From Bacillota bacterium (lineage in GTDB: Bacteria > Bacillota > Clostridia > Acetivibrionales > DSM-27016), in contig JAEWDM010000029.1 of the NCBI GenBank assembly GCA_023390115.1, positions 47,194 through 111,193 of the forward strand: a DNA stretch of 64,000 nucleotides, read 5' to 3'. Each line of letters starts with the position of its first letter. Position 1 is the stretch's first letter. The position numbers and the translations under genes were made by a program. A model generated the notes under the pieces. The model worked only from the letters and a program-made list of their open reading frames with translations. It was not told the DNA's origin and did not search any database. Shown one piece after another: positions 9,416 through 18,771 of the stretch.

Positions 9416-9715
9416 ATGCTGATTGAAGATGTAAAGCAAAATTACAACGATGATATATTAAATGCAATTGACCGTCTGGTTTATGGGCACTCGTTAAGCT
9501 TCAACCCTCTTAACGGTATCCGGGAAGACAAGCAGATGGAAATTCTTGAGACCGCAAGAGATATATTCAAGCACAGGGAAAGTGTAAGGATATGCCATAT
9601 ATGCCACCACAGCGAGCTTTTAATAGACGATTGGGTTACCGATAATCTGTGCCTGTCGTGCTCCAATATACGTAATAACAGGGGGCGGGTAAATGAAATG
9701 CTTGCCGGGGGTTAG
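9416..9715 (+). CDS. Small protein with two CxxC pairs, function unknown
   Basis: The 99-aa product is preceded by AGAGGTGAT and followed by a terminator. Its C-terminal half contains CHICHH and CLSC, two Cys pairs about 22 residues apart that could bind zinc as a small ribbon. The N-terminal half looks helical. It lies 80 bp after asnS and may share its transcript. I do not recognise the family. Confidence 0.6.
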   Translation: MLIEDVKQNYNDDILNAIDRLVYGHSLSFNPLNGIREDKQMEILETARDIFKHRESVRICHICHHSELLIDDWVTDNLCLSCSNIRNNRGRVNEMLAGG

Positions 9716-9738
9716 CCCCTGTAAAAAAATTATTCTGT

Positions 9739-9774
9739 AAAAGGTCCTGAAATGCCAGGGCCTTTTGATTTTTT
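9739..9774 (+). terminator. Rho-independent terminator after the CxxC protein
   Basis: AAAAGGTCCTG pairs with CAGGGCCTTTT around a 6-nt loop, with a T-rich tail. It closes the asnS / small-gene unit. Confidence 0.8.
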
Positions 9775-9917
9775 ACGCACTGCACAAATTGAAGGATTTA
9801 TATACTTATAATTCAAAATTTATGCCTGTATCAACAGTAAAATTGCCGAAAAAATAAGAAATATGACAGACCGGAATATATGTAAAATTGATATTATGAT
9901 ATATGATAAGTACAATC

Positions 9918-9946
9918 TTGCAAGTTGATTAAGTTTGTGATAAAAT
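9918..9946 (+). promoter_or_regulatory. Probable promoter of citrate synthase
   Basis: TTGCAA and TAAAAT are separated by 17 bases, some 45 bp upstream of the start codon region. Called from consensus and spacing only. Confidence 0.45.
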
Positions 9947-9989
9947 AGTCAATATTTTCATGAGCGTATGTGAGGAGTGTTTTATAAAT

Positions 9990-11345
9990 ATGAATAAAGA
10001 GGATATTTCAAAAATAATAGGGGAATGGGCTTCTCTGGTTGATGAGAACTGCAAAATAGACCCGGATTTTTACTCCAGATACAATGTTAAAAGAGGGCTG
10101 AGAAACAGTGACGGAACAGGGGTTTTGGTAGGATTAACCGAAATAGGGGAGGTGCATGGATATATTATCGACGAGGGGGAAAAAAAGCCCGATTACGGCA
10201 GGCTGGGCTACAGAGGCATTGACGTAGAGGATATAGTGAGCGGTTTTCAAAAGGAGGGACGCTTCGGCTTTGAGGAGGTATGTTATCTTCTTTTGTTCGG
10301 AGAGCTCCCGAATGAAAAGAGCCTCGGTACGTTTAACAGCGTGATGGGCCGGTACAGGGTACTTCCGGAGGGCTTCACAGAGGATATGATACTCAAGGCT
10401 CCAAGCATGGACATAATGAACAAGCTTGCCAGAAGTGTGCTGGCATCATACTCCTATGACAGCAATCCTGATGATACAAGCGTTGGCAATATGCTGAGGC
10501 AAAGCCTTGAGCTTATAGCCAGGTTCCCTGTTATGGTGGCATACGGATATCAGGCCAAATCCCATTATTATGGGAATAAAAGCCTTTATATTCATAATCC
10601 GAGACCTGACCTAAGTACGGCGGAAAACATACTGCACCTGATAAGATCCGATAATCAATACACCAGCACTGAGGCTGAGCTGCTGGATCTTGTGCTTGTG
10701 CTTCATGCCGAGCACGGGGGAGGAAACAATTCCGCATTTGCAACCAGAGTAGTATCTTCCTCCGGCACCGATACATATTCTGCAATAGCTGCTGCCGTCG
10801 GGTCCTTAAAAGGCCCGAAGCACGGAGGAGCTAATTTAAAGGTTATGAGTATGATTGAAAATATAAAGGCGGCTGTTTCCAACTGGAGTGATGAAGAGGA
10901 GCTGTCAGCGTACCTTGCCGCGATATTGCGCAAGGAGGCTTTTGATAAATCGGGGCTTATATATGGAATGGGCCATGCGGTATATACCTTGTCTGATCCC
11001 AGATGCATACTGCTGAAGGAAAAGGCTCAGAGGCTGGCCCGGGATACAGGCAGATTGGACGAGTTTAACCTGTATGAGTCAATTGAAAGGCTCTCTCCAA
11101 GGGTATTTGTACGGGAGAAGGGCACAGGCAAGGATATATCTGCAAATGTGGATTTTTACTCAGGCTTTGTGTATAGTATGCTGGGGATACCTCCTGAATT
11201 GTATACTCCTCTTTTTGCAGTCTCCAGAATAGTGGGGTGGTGTGCGCACAGGATGGAGGAGCTTGCGGGTGTGCAAAGAATTATAAGGCCGGCGTATAAG
11301 AGCATAGTAAAGGGTAAGAAATATACTCCTCTTAAAGAGAGATAA
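9990..11345 (+). CDS. Citrate synthase (Si-type family)
   Basis: The enzyme condenses acetyl-CoA with oxaloacetate to give citrate. Motifs of the family are HAEHGGGNNSAFATR and GPKHGGAN, which hold active-site histidines, and GMGHAVYTLSDPR. It is homologous to the common citrate/methylcitrate synthase fold, not to the Re-type enzyme found in some clostridia. The ATG at 9990 is preferred because GAGGAG lies about 12 bases upstream; an in-frame ATG at 9960 has no such site. The product is 451 aa with an N-terminal extension typical of clostridial homologues. In a fermenter it probably feeds 2-oxoglutarate and glutamate synthesis. Confidence 0.87.
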   Translation: MNKEDISKIIGEWASLVDENCKIDPDFYSRYNVKRGLRNSDGTGVLVGLTEIGEVHGYIIDEGEKKPDYGRLGYRGIDVEDIVSGFQKEGRFGFEEVCYLLLFGELPNEKSLGTFNSVMGRYRVLPEGFTEDMILKAPSMDIMNKLARSVLASYSYDSNPDDTSVGNMLRQSLELIARFPVMVAYGYQAKSHYYGNKSLYIHNPRPDLSTAENILHLIRSDNQYTSTEAELLDLVLVLHAEHGGGNNSAFATRVVSSSGTDTYSAIAAAVGSLKGPKHGGANLKVMSMIENIKAAVSNWSDEEELSAYLAAILRKEAFDKSGLIYGMGHAVYTLSDPRCILLKEKAQRLARDTGRLDEFNLYESIERLSPRVFVREKGTGKDISANVDFYSGFVYSMLGIPPELYTPLFAVSRIVGWCAHRMEELAGVQRIIRPAYKSIVKGKKYTPLKER

Positions 11346-11349
11346 TAAT

Positions 11350-11379
11350 AAAAGAACGCTGCGGCTGCAGCGTTCTTTT
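11350..11379. terminator. Bidirectional terminator
   Basis: A perfect 13-bp stem (AAAAGAACGCTGC / GCAGCGTTCTTTT) with a 4-nt loop sits between convergent genes. It has A-runs on one side and T-runs on the other, so it serves both strands. Confidence 0.9.
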
Positions 11380-11382
11380 ATT

Positions 11383-11655
11383 CTATATCCTGTGCATGGA
11401 TTTAAATATGTCCACATGCTGTACTCTAATCGTCATTTGAAGCTCCCGGCCCTTTGTCTCAAGCTCCTGGGACAGGTCTGCAAAGTCGGTGCACATTTCC
11501 GAGATATCAACCATCATTACCATTGTAAACACATTATGCATAATAGTTTGAGAGATGTCCAGTATATTTACGTTGCATTTTGCTAAAATATTGCTTATAC
11601 CCGCAATTATACCCACCTTATCCTCACCTATGACGGTTATTACCGCTTTTACCAT
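11383..11655 (-). CDS. ACT-domain protein (UPF0237)
   Basis: This 90-aa protein is essentially one ACT domain, beginning VKAVITVIGEDKVGIIAGISNIL, a fold that binds amino acids or other small ligands. AAGGAGG precedes the ATG; an in-frame extension toward 11730 lacks one. It lies 100 bp downstream of the UPF0210 gene on the same strand. The two families are repeatedly found together, so the ACT protein is probably the ligand-sensing partner, but no function has been established that I know of. Confidence 0.87.
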   Translation of the reverse strand: MVKAVITVIGEDKVGIIAGISNILAKCNVNILDISQTIMHNVFTMVMMVDISEMCTDFADLSQELETKGRELQMTIRVQHVDIFKSMHRI

Positions 11656-11755
11656 ATCTAAACGGCCTCCTTCCTTATTCATATAACTTGTTTTTGCTTC
11701 AAGAGGGCTTTTAGCTGTGCCGCCCTCCAATGCAAAGGATAATTAAAATTGGGCA

Positions 11756-13114
11756 TCAGTTTCTGAGACTGTGTATTGGAGCGGGAACCCGTCCGCCCCT
11801 CTTAACAAATTCTGCGCTGCCGAATTCGTTGATTTTCATAACGGGGCCAGAGCCCAGCAGCCCTCCAAATTCTACAACGTCTCCCACTATCTTTCCGGGA
11901 GCGGGAATTATTCTTACTGCAGTAGTTTTATTATTTACGACTCCTATAGCCACCTCGTCCGCTATAATTGCCGATATGGTATCGGCGCTTGTACTTCCGG
12001 GAACCACTATCATGTCGAGCCCCACCGAGCAAACACATGTCATGGCCTCAAGCTTTTCGATGGTAAGTGCTCCGGCTGTTACAGCGTCTATCATCCCGGC
12101 ATCCTCGCTGACGGGTATAAAGGCCCCGCTCAAGCCTCCGACATAAGAGGAGGCCATCGTACCGCCCTTTTTCACCGCATCGTTCAAAAGCGCAAGTGCG
12201 GCTGTAGTACCGTGAGCTCCGCATTTCTCAAGGCCCATTTCCTCCAGTATATGAGCTACGCTGTCGCCTATTGCCGGTGTTGGAGCCAGAGACAAATCTA
12301 CTATCCCAAAGGGTACATTGAGTCTTTTAGAGGCCTCCATAGCAACCAACTGGCCTACCCTTGTAATCTTAAAGGCTGTCTTTTTTATTGTCTCGGCAAC
12401 GGTTCCAAAATCGGCGCCCCTAACCTTTTCCAAAGCACATTTAACCGCTCCCGGACCGCTGACCCCCACATTTATTACGCATTCCGGCTCTCCTATGCCG
12501 TGAAATGCCCCTGCCATAAAAGGGTTGTCCTCGGGAACATTGGAGAATACTACCAGCTTGGCGCACCCCATGCCTCCATCAGAGGCGGTAAGCAATGCCG
12601 TCTTTTTAATAATATCTCCCATATGTGCTACGGCATCCATATTGATGCCTGACTTTGTGGTTGCCAGGTTGACGGAGGAGCAAACCTTTCTGGTGCGGCT
12701 TAAGGCTTCGGGTATGGAGCTTATGAGCTTTCTGTCCCCGACGGTGTATCCCTTGTGTACCAGTGCCGAAAAACCTCCTATAAAGTTTACTCCCGTTGTT
12801 TCGGCAGCCCTGTCCAGTGTTTCGGCGAATTTGATATAATCCTCCTCATCGCTGCTTGCAGCTACAAGAGATATTGGTGTAACCGATATCCTCTTATTTA
12901 TGATTGGTATTCCGTATTCCCTCTCAATATCCTCACCTGTTTTTATCAGGTTTGAGGCAAGCCGGGTTATCTTATCATATATCTTTGTTCTTGACACTTC
13001 GCCGCTGGAATGACAGCAATCCAATAAGGAGATCCCCATTGTAATTGTTCTGATATCGAGATTTTCCTCCTGGATCATTTTAATAGTTTCCATTACTTCA
13101 AATGGACTTATCAT
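11756..13114 (-). CDS. UPF0210 (DUF711) family protein
   Basis: The 452-aa protein belongs to the conserved UPF0210 group, recognisable from the N-terminal EVMETIKMIQEENLDIRT-like start, the glycine-rich NPFMAGAFHGIGEPE segment and the GLSGAFIPVSEDAGM segment. AAGGAG is present before the ATG. It is a predicted cytosolic enzyme of unknown activity, distantly related to the pyruvate-formate-lyase-like fold. Its constant partner, the ACT-domain UPF0237 protein, follows immediately. Confidence 0.85.
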   Translation of the reverse strand: MISPFEVMETIKMIQEENLDIRTITMGISLLDCCHSSGEVSRTKIYDKITRLASNLIKTGEDIEREYGIPIINKRISVTPISLVAASSDEEDYIKFAETLDRAAETTGVNFIGGFSALVHKGYTVGDRKLISSIPEALSRTRKVCSSVNLATTKSGINMDAVAHMGDIIKKTALLTASDGGMGCAKLVVFSNVPEDNPFMAGAFHGIGEPECVINVGVSGPGAVKCALEKVRGADFGTVAETIKKTAFKITRVGQLVAMEASKRLNVPFGIVDLSLAPTPAIGDSVAHILEEMGLEKCGAHGTTAALALLNDAVKKGGTMASSYVGGLSGAFIPVSEDAGMIDAVTAGALTIEKLEAMTCVCSVGLDMIVVPGSTSADTISAIIADEVAIGVVNNKTTAVRIIPAPGKIVGDVVEFGGLLGSGPVMKINEFGSAEFVKRGGRVPAPIHSLRN

Positions 13115-13241
13115 ATAGCTTCTCCTTAAAAAAGAAAATGTTCGGCCCCTGCAGCCGATTATATATATTCTACACTTAAGCGGACAATATTTCTACTTAA
13201 TATGCGGCGAAAATATATTTTCCCTGTTTCCCGGCCTTTCC

Positions 13242-14993
13242 TTAAATCATTGTTGCTCCGTAGTATACTATTCCTCTCCCCGGATCTATTGTAACTACCG
13301 AACCGCTTTTAAGTATCTGGACTGCATTTTCTGCCGCTATGATAACGGGAATTTCAAGTGCCAGACCTGCTATGGCAGCGTGTGAGCCTATGCCGCCTTC
13401 CTCGGTGATAATGGCCGAGGCTCTTCTCATAATATTCAGCATACTGTTGTTTGTGTAGGGAACAACAAGTATGTTGCCGTCAACAAAGGTATCCTCAGCT
13501 TCCTGGGCGGTCCGTGCAACGCAAAGCTCTCCCGTAACTCCTCCGCTGCCAAGGCCTGTGCCCTGCACCAGCACCTTGCCTATAATGTGAACCTTCAGTA
13601 TATTGGTTGTTCCGCTTATACCTATCGGTGCGCCGGCAGTAATTATGGCCAAATCGCCGTTTTTGACCAACCCCGATTCAAGAGCCTTTTCAACTCCCGT
13701 ATCAAACATTTCATCCGTGGTAGTTACATGCTTTACAAGATAGGGTATGACTCCCCATGAAAGGGAAAGCTGCCTTTGCACTCTTGGACATACCGTAGTT
13801 GCTATAATGGGACAGGCCGGTCTGAATCTGGAAATCATCCTTGCGGTGTGGCCTGTCTGTGTTACGGTAATTATTGCGGACGCCTTAAGGTCAAGGGCTG
13901 TGGTACAGGTTGCATGGCTTATGGCGTTTGTTACGCTTGCATTCATATCGGGCTGCATGCTTGTGAACTGCTTCCAGTAATCTATGGAGCTTTCAGCTTT
14001 TTTGGCTATCTTTACCATTGTCTCGAGGCTCTCTACGGGGTACTTTCCGGAGGCTGTTTCTCCCGACAGCATTATAACGCTTGTGCCGTCATATATTGCG
14101 TTGGCTATATCACTGGCCTCCGCCCTTGTAGGCCTGGGGTTTCTTATCATTGAATCCAGCATTTGAGTGGCGGTTATTACAGGCTTTCCGTTTTTATAGC
14201 ATTTTTCTATAAGGTTTTTTTGCACCACAGGCACATCCTCTACAGGTATCTCCACCCCGAGGTCGCCTCTGGCAACCATAATTCCGTCCGATACCTTTAT
14301 TATATCGTCGAAATTTTCAATGCCCTCCCTGTTCTCGATTTTTGCAATTACCTTAATGCCCTGGCCATTGTTTTTTTCAAGCACCTTCCTTATTTCTATT
14401 ACGTCGGAGGCTTTTCTGACAAAGGAAGCGGCGATAAAATCAAAATCATTTTTTATGCCGAATTCAATATCCTTTATATCCTGCTCTGTAATCGAGGGCA
14501 GGTGAATTTCGGCTCCCGGGACATTTATCCCCTTATTGTTTCCTATTATACCTCCGTTCAGCACCTTGCAGTGTATATCCTTGTTTTTTATATCCGTTAC
14601 CTCAAGCTCGACAAGGCCGTCATTTATAAGAATCCTGCCGCCCGGCCTTACATCCTTGTATAATTCCTTATATGTAACGGACGCTTTTGACTGATCTCCC
14701 ACTATATCAGCATTAGCCAGGACGAAGCTGTCTCCCTCATTTAAGAGAACCTCTCCCTTTTCAAATCTCCCTGTCCTTATCTCAGGGCCTTTTGTATCGA
14801 GAAGAAGGGGAATGGCAAATTTAAGACGGTCTCTTACCTTTTTGAATATGTCCACTCTCTTTTTATGCTGTTCATGGGTCCCATGTGAAAAATTAATACG
14901 GGCTATATTCATTCCTTTAAGCATAAGCTTTTGCAGGGTGTCCTCATTGTCAACCGCCGGGCCAAGGGTACAAATTATCTTTGTCTTTCTCAT
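13242..14993 (-). CDS. pyk: Pyruvate kinase with C-terminal PEP-utiliser domain
   Basis: This enzyme converts PEP and ADP to pyruvate and ATP. The N-terminal TKIICTLGPAVDNE, the catalytic IAKIENREGIENFDDI, and MVARGDLGVEIP are all canonical. At 583 aa it is about 110 residues longer than enteric enzymes, because the C-terminus carries the mobile PEP-synthase-type domain with GGIGSHAAIAGLALEIP, including its histidine. That extra domain is usual in Bacillus and clostridia. A good ribosome binding site (CTGGAGG) precedes the ATG. Confidence 0.95.
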   Translation of the reverse strand: MRKTKIICTLGPAVDNEDTLQKLMLKGMNIARINFSHGTHEQHKKRVDIFKKVRDRLKFAIPLLLDTKGPEIRTGRFEKGEVLLNEGDSFVLANADIVGDQSKASVTYKELYKDVRPGGRILINDGLVELEVTDIKNKDIHCKVLNGGIIGNNKGINVPGAEIHLPSITEQDIKDIEFGIKNDFDFIAASFVRKASDVIEIRKVLEKNNGQGIKVIAKIENREGIENFDDIIKVSDGIMVARGDLGVEIPVEDVPVVQKNLIEKCYKNGKPVITATQMLDSMIRNPRPTRAEASDIANAIYDGTSVIMLSGETASGKYPVESLETMVKIAKKAESSIDYWKQFTSMQPDMNASVTNAISHATCTTALDLKASAIITVTQTGHTARMISRFRPACPIIATTVCPRVQRQLSLSWGVIPYLVKHVTTTDEMFDTGVEKALESGLVKNGDLAIITAGAPIGISGTTNILKVHIIGKVLVQGTGLGSGGVTGELCVARTAQEAEDTFVDGNILVVPYTNNSMLNIMRRASAIITEEGGIGSHAAIAGLALEIPVIIAAENAVQILKSGSVVTIDPGRGIVYYGATMI

Positions 14994-15122
14994 TAATTAA
15001 ACCTCCAGGAGTATTATATTTTATAAAAGTAAGCGTATCGGTACTGCGCATCATAATTTCATGACAACAAATTTATGAATCCTTATCAGTGCCTTGCTGT
15101 AACGCATAAATTATACTCAAAG

Positions 15123-15160
15123 CATAATAAAAGCGCAAGGGATTTTTATTCCTTACGCAT
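15123..15160 (-). terminator. Terminator for the unknown gene at 15246-15632
   Basis: On the minus strand, GCGTAAGG pairs with CCCTTGCGC around an A/T-rich loop and is followed by TTTTATTA. The rest of the gap 14994-15245 is AT-rich and shows no gene. Confidence 0.65.
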
Positions 15161-15245
15161 CTTTGCAGTAAATATTATGAATGCTTATATTACTGATAAT
15201 TATAGCACCATACTCATATCTAAGCAATAAAGACGAAAAAATGCT

Positions 15246-15632
15246 TTATGTACTAAGTATCTCATAAATTTTCAATATTTTATCTATAACGGATTTATTG
15301 CCGTTATCCAATATGGGCCTTATGATTCCGAGGGTTTCGGTGAAGTTCCGAAAGCTGGGGCTCTGTCCTCTCATTGAGCCAAAATGCCTCTTTAAATCCT
15401 TGTATGTACAGTTGTAAAGATTGCACCTGTCAACTGCTCTGGAAATAACCTCCCTGTGAGGCTCGGGAGAATATTCGCTTATAGCGCTGAGCATTTGAAG
15501 AAGCAGTGTGACATTGCTCGCTCTTACAGATAAATTCTGCTCCTCTCTTAGGCTTGAATTATACACATCTCTTACTTTATTTGCCGCATTAAAGCCGTTT
15601 GCAATATTGTCCCATAAATTGTACCTGTTCAT
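15246..15632 (-). CDS. Conserved-looking hypothetical protein
   Basis: The 128-aa product beginning MNRYNLWDNIANGF is mostly helical, with no signal peptide, membrane segment or cysteine motif that I recognise. A longer in-frame version reaching to 15755 would add a hydrophobic, unusual N-terminus without a ribosome binding site, so the ATG at 15632 is favoured; its own site is weak. It stands alone, divergent from the Mn riboswitch unit, and is followed by a terminator. Function unknown. Confidence 0.5.
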   Translation of the reverse strand: MNRYNLWDNIANGFNAANKVRDVYNSSLREEQNLSVRASNVTLLLQMLSAISEYSPEPHREVISRAVDRCNLYNCTYKDLKRHFGSMRGQSPSFRNFTETLGIIRPILDNGNKSVIDKILKIYEILST

Positions 15633-15778
15633 ACCTGTCCACCATATTCCAAATATAAAATTCAACTCTAATAAATATGTTATGTTAAACGGGCCTTTAA
15701 AGTTACAATTAAAGCCCCGGGATAAAAATGTAAAAATTGCAGTTTTAAAATACATAGAGTGTAGAGCTTAAAAATGCA

Positions 15779-15807
15779 TTGACATGATACGGGAAATGTG
15801 ATATTCT
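15779..15807 (+). promoter_or_regulatory. Promoter of the Mn2+ riboswitch transcript
   Basis: A consensus TTGACA is followed after 17 bases by TATTCT, roughly 12 bases before the riboswitch begins. Confidence 0.7.
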
Positions 15808-15815
15808 TGCTAATG

Positions 15816-15909
15816 AGTAAAGGGGAGTAGCTTGGAAGCTATAAAGTCAACAACCGGCAAAAAGAATTGCCTGGCTTTATACTCCTTAAACGGAAAGCGA
15901 GACCTTTAA
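15816..15909 (+). promoter_or_regulatory. yybP-ykoY Mn2+ riboswitch
   Basis: The aptamer has the class signature: AAAGGGGAGTAGC at the 5' side, an internal arm, and GCGAGACCTTTA at the 3' side, which pairs with the start to form P1. The 3' strand of P1 is also the first strand of the terminator that follows. Binding of Mn2+ should therefore hold P1 closed, block the terminator and switch the downstream gene on, as known for members controlling metal exporters. Confidence 0.93.
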
Positions 15910-15954
15910 TACAATCTTGTAAGTATGGGGTGTATTAAAGGTCTCTTTATTTTG
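15900..15954 (+). terminator. Riboswitch-controlled intrinsic terminator
   Basis: AGACCTTTAATAC pairs perfectly with GTATTAAAGGTCT, followed by CTTTATTTTG. Its first strand overlaps the closing stem of the Mn2+ aptamer, so the two structures exclude each other. Confidence 0.88.
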
Positions 15955-15997
15955 TTTGTCACTCCCGGTTAAATAAATATGATTGGAGGAGTTATGA

Positions 15998-18670
15998 ATG
16001 CCGAAGATTTATAATACAAAGGAAGAAATAAGCTTTCATACCACAGGTCAGGCTCAGGTGCTTGAATACCTTAATACAGGCAGAGACGGAATAGATGAGG
16101 AGGAGGCGAAAAAAAGAGAGGGTATTTATGGTAAAAACCGTCTTGAAGAGGGCAAGCATAAAAATGTGTTTGATATGTTTATTGAGCAGTTCAAAAACCT
16201 AATGGTAATTATTCTTATAGTGGCGGCCTTAATATCCGGTATAATGGGAGAGCTTACCGATACGGTGATTATTCTTGTGGTTGTAATAATTAACGCATTC
16301 CTTGGAGTTATACAGGAGAGCAAGGCGGAAAAAGCACTGCTGGCTTTGAAAAGCATGTCTGCGCCTTATGCCAAGGTTAAGAGAGACGGTCAGGTAAAGC
16401 GTTTAAATACCGAGGAGCTTGTGCCGGGGGATATAGTGCTTCTTGAAGCAGGCGACTATGTGCCTGCCGACATGAGGCTGCTTGACTGTGCCAGCCTTAA
16501 AATTGAGGAATCGGCGCTTACCGGCGAATCGGTGCCTGCGGAAAAAACAGTGGAGGCAATAGAGGGAGAAGATATAGTAATAGGTGACAGGAGAAATATG
16601 GCATACTCCGGCAGCAGTGTGACGTATGGAAGAGGGACAGGTGTTGTAACAGCCACCGCAATGGCTACCGAGGTAGGGAAGATAGCCGGGCATTTGAGAG
16701 GAGACTCCGAAGAGACGCCCTTGCAAAGGAAGCTTTCCGAAATGAGCAAATTTCTTACGCTGGCTATAATAATAGTTTCAATAATAGTATTTGCGGCAGG
16801 AGTTCTTCAGGGGAGAGACTATTTTGAAATGTTTCTGACCGCCGTAAGCCTTGCTGTCGCCGCAATTCCGGAGGGACTGCCGGCTGTAATTACAATAGTA
16901 CTTGCTATTGGCGTACAGAAAATGTCAAAGAGAAACGCAATAATAAGGAAGCTGTCGGCAGTTGAAACACTTGGCTGCACCGAGATAATATGCTCTGACA
17001 AAACGGGCACTCTTACTCAGAATAAGATGACCGTCAAAGAAATATATGCAGACGGACGGCTGATTGATGCAAGCGGTGTGGAAGAAGGGGATCAGAGGCT
17101 GTCGGTTTTCATGCAGATTCTCACACTGTGCAATGATTCCAAGGCGGTGGGGACGGAGCGTGAAACGAGAAGCTTTATAGGAGACCCCACCGAAACCGCA
17201 CTTGTTTATTTCTCTTCGGAAAAGGGCTTTGAGAAGGATCGGCTGGAGACGGATTTGCCTAGAAGGGCTGAAATTCCCTTTGATTCGGACAGAAAGCTAA
17301 TGACTACCGTTAACCAGACGGGTGAAGGCTTAAGGGTAATGACAAAGGGAGCGCCCGATGTTCTGCTTGGCAGGTGCGGTAAAATTTTGCTGAACGGGAG
17401 TATAGAGCCTGTTACTGAAGAGATATCGCAGGCAATAAAACAGGCCAACCATTATATGGCGGAAAAGGCCCTCAGGGTGCTTGCCGTTGCCTTTAAGGAC
17501 ATTGACGGCATACCTTCGGATATGGGCTCTGAAAACGTAGAGAGGGAGCTTGTATTTGCCGGACTTGTGGGTATGATAGATCCTCCGAGGCCTGAGGCGC
17601 GGGAGGCTGTTAAGGTATGCAAAACAGCAGGCATAAGGGCTGTTATGATTACAGGTGATCATAGGGATACCGCAGCCGCAATTGCAAAGGAACTTGATAT
17701 TATAAAGGATGAGGGGGAGGTAATAACAGGCAGCGAGCTGGGGAAAATAAGCGATGAGGACTTTGAGACGGCTGTGGAAAGGTATTCGGTGTATGCAAGG
17801 GTATCGCCGGAGCACAAGGTAAGAATAGTAAATGCATGGAAAAAGAAAGGGAAAATTGTTGCCATGACCGGTGACGGAGTTAATGATGCCCCTGCCCTCA
17901 AAGCTGCCGATATCGGCGTCGGTATGGGGATAACCGGTACTGATGTGTCAAAGGGTGTCTCGAATATGGTGCTTGCGGATGACAATTTTGCAACTATAGT
18001 TTTTGCGGTTGAAGAGGGAAGAAAGATATACAGCAATATAAGGAAGGCTATACAATTTCTGCTTTCGTCAAATCTGGGAGAGGTCTTCACGCTTTTTGTG
18101 GCTACAATGCTCAACTGGACTATACTTATGCCTATTCATATACTATGGGTCAATCTGGTTACCGATACTCTTCCCGCTCTGGCATTAGGCGTTGAGAAGG
18201 CCGAAAGTGATGTGATGACACAAAAACCGAGGAAGGCAAACAGCAGCTTTTTTTCCGGCGGGCTGGGGGTAAGCGTGATATACCAGGGTATTGCAAAGGG
18301 TACCATAACGCTTCTGGCATATTACATAGGCTCAAAGCTTTATTCACATGAGGCGGCCATGACAATGTCCTTTGCAACACTGGGACTCATACAGCTTACT
18401 CATTCCTTAAATGTACGCTCCAACACAAAATCGCTTTTAAAGCTGGGACTGTTTACAAACAGGTACTTAATAGGTGCTATTGTATTATCGGGACTTATGC
18501 AGATAATGGTAATAATAATATCCCCCCTTAACGGAATATTCAGGGTGACCCATTTAAATCTTCAGCAGTGGGCTATTGTAGCTGCGGCGGCTGTGGCCAT
18601 AATTCCCATTGTGGAGCTGGCAAAGCTTATTCATAATAAAAGAGAATATAGACAAAAATTTTTAAAGTGA
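15998..18670 (+). CDS. P-type ATPase (P2, Ca2+/Mn2+ type), riboswitch-controlled metal exporter
   Basis: The 890-aa pump has the phosphorylated aspartate in DKTGTLT at residue 334, the hinge MTGDGVNDAP near residue 623, and about ten membrane segments. M4 reads VAAIPEGLP and M6 reads NLVTDTLPALALG, the calcium/manganese (SERCA/PMR1-like) ion-site pattern. GGAGGA precedes the ATG at a good distance. Control by a Mn2+ riboswitch argues that its job is Mn2+ efflux under Mn excess, though Ca2+ transport is not excluded by sequence. Confidence 0.92.
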   Translation: MPKIYNTKEEISFHTTGQAQVLEYLNTGRDGIDEEEAKKREGIYGKNRLEEGKHKNVFDMFIEQFKNLMVIILIVAALISGIMGELTDTVIILVVVIINAFLGVIQESKAEKALLALKSMSAPYAKVKRDGQVKRLNTEELVPGDIVLLEAGDYVPADMRLLDCASLKIEESALTGESVPAEKTVEAIEGEDIVIGDRRNMAYSGSSVTYGRGTGVVTATAMATEVGKIAGHLRGDSEETPLQRKLSEMSKFLTLAIIIVSIIVFAAGVLQGRDYFEMFLTAVSLAVAAIPEGLPAVITIVLAIGVQKMSKRNAIIRKLSAVETLGCTEIICSDKTGTLTQNKMTVKEIYADGRLIDASGVEEGDQRLSVFMQILTLCNDSKAVGTERETRSFIGDPTETALVYFSSEKGFEKDRLETDLPRRAEIPFDSDRKLMTTVNQTGEGLRVMTKGAPDVLLGRCGKILLNGSIEPVTEEISQAIKQANHYMAEKALRVLAVAFKDIDGIPSDMGSENVERELVFAGLVGMIDPPRPEAREAVKVCKTAGIRAVMITGDHRDTAAAIAKELDIIKDEGEVITGSELGKISDEDFETAVERYSVYARVSPEHKVRIVNAWKKKGKIVAMTGDGVNDAPALKAADIGVGMGITGTDVSKGVSNMVLADDNFATIVFAVEEGRKIYSNIRKAIQFLLSSNLGEVFTLFVATMLNWTILMPIHILWVNLVTDTLPALALGVEKAESDVMTQKPRKANSSFFSGGLGVSVIYQGIAKGTITLLAYYIGSKLYSHEAAMTMSFATLGLIQLTHSLNVRSNTKSLLKLGLFTNRYLIGAIVLSGLMQIMVIIISPLNGIFRVTHLNLQQWAIVAAAAVAIIPIVELAKLIHNKREYRQKFLK

Positions 18671-18722
18671 ATAAAATGGTGGTAATAATATACCGTTATG
18701 TTGAACCTGTATGCAGTGCGGA

Positions 18723-18737
18723 ATTGTAAAGTACAAT
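18723..18737. promoter_or_regulatory. Inverted repeat ATTGTA-N3-TACAAT upstream of PFOR
   Basis: A perfect 6-bp dyad separated by 3 bases lies 35 bp before the PFOR start, in the probable promoter zone. It could be an operator; no known regulator motif was matched, and in AT-rich DNA such dyads can occur by chance. Confidence 0.25.
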
Positions 18738-18771
18738 ATGGCAGTATAAGAACGAGGGGGCATATTATTTT

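Noticed and set aside
9990..11345. Re-citrate synthase as in Clostridium kluyveri
   Set aside because: That enzyme is related to isopropylmalate synthase; this protein has the HAEHGGGNNS and GPKHGGAN motifs of the common Si-type family.
11771..12652. A 293-codon frame on the plus strand
   Set aside because: It is the antisense shadow of the UPF0210 gene, with a Cys/Tyr/Ser-rich shadow composition.
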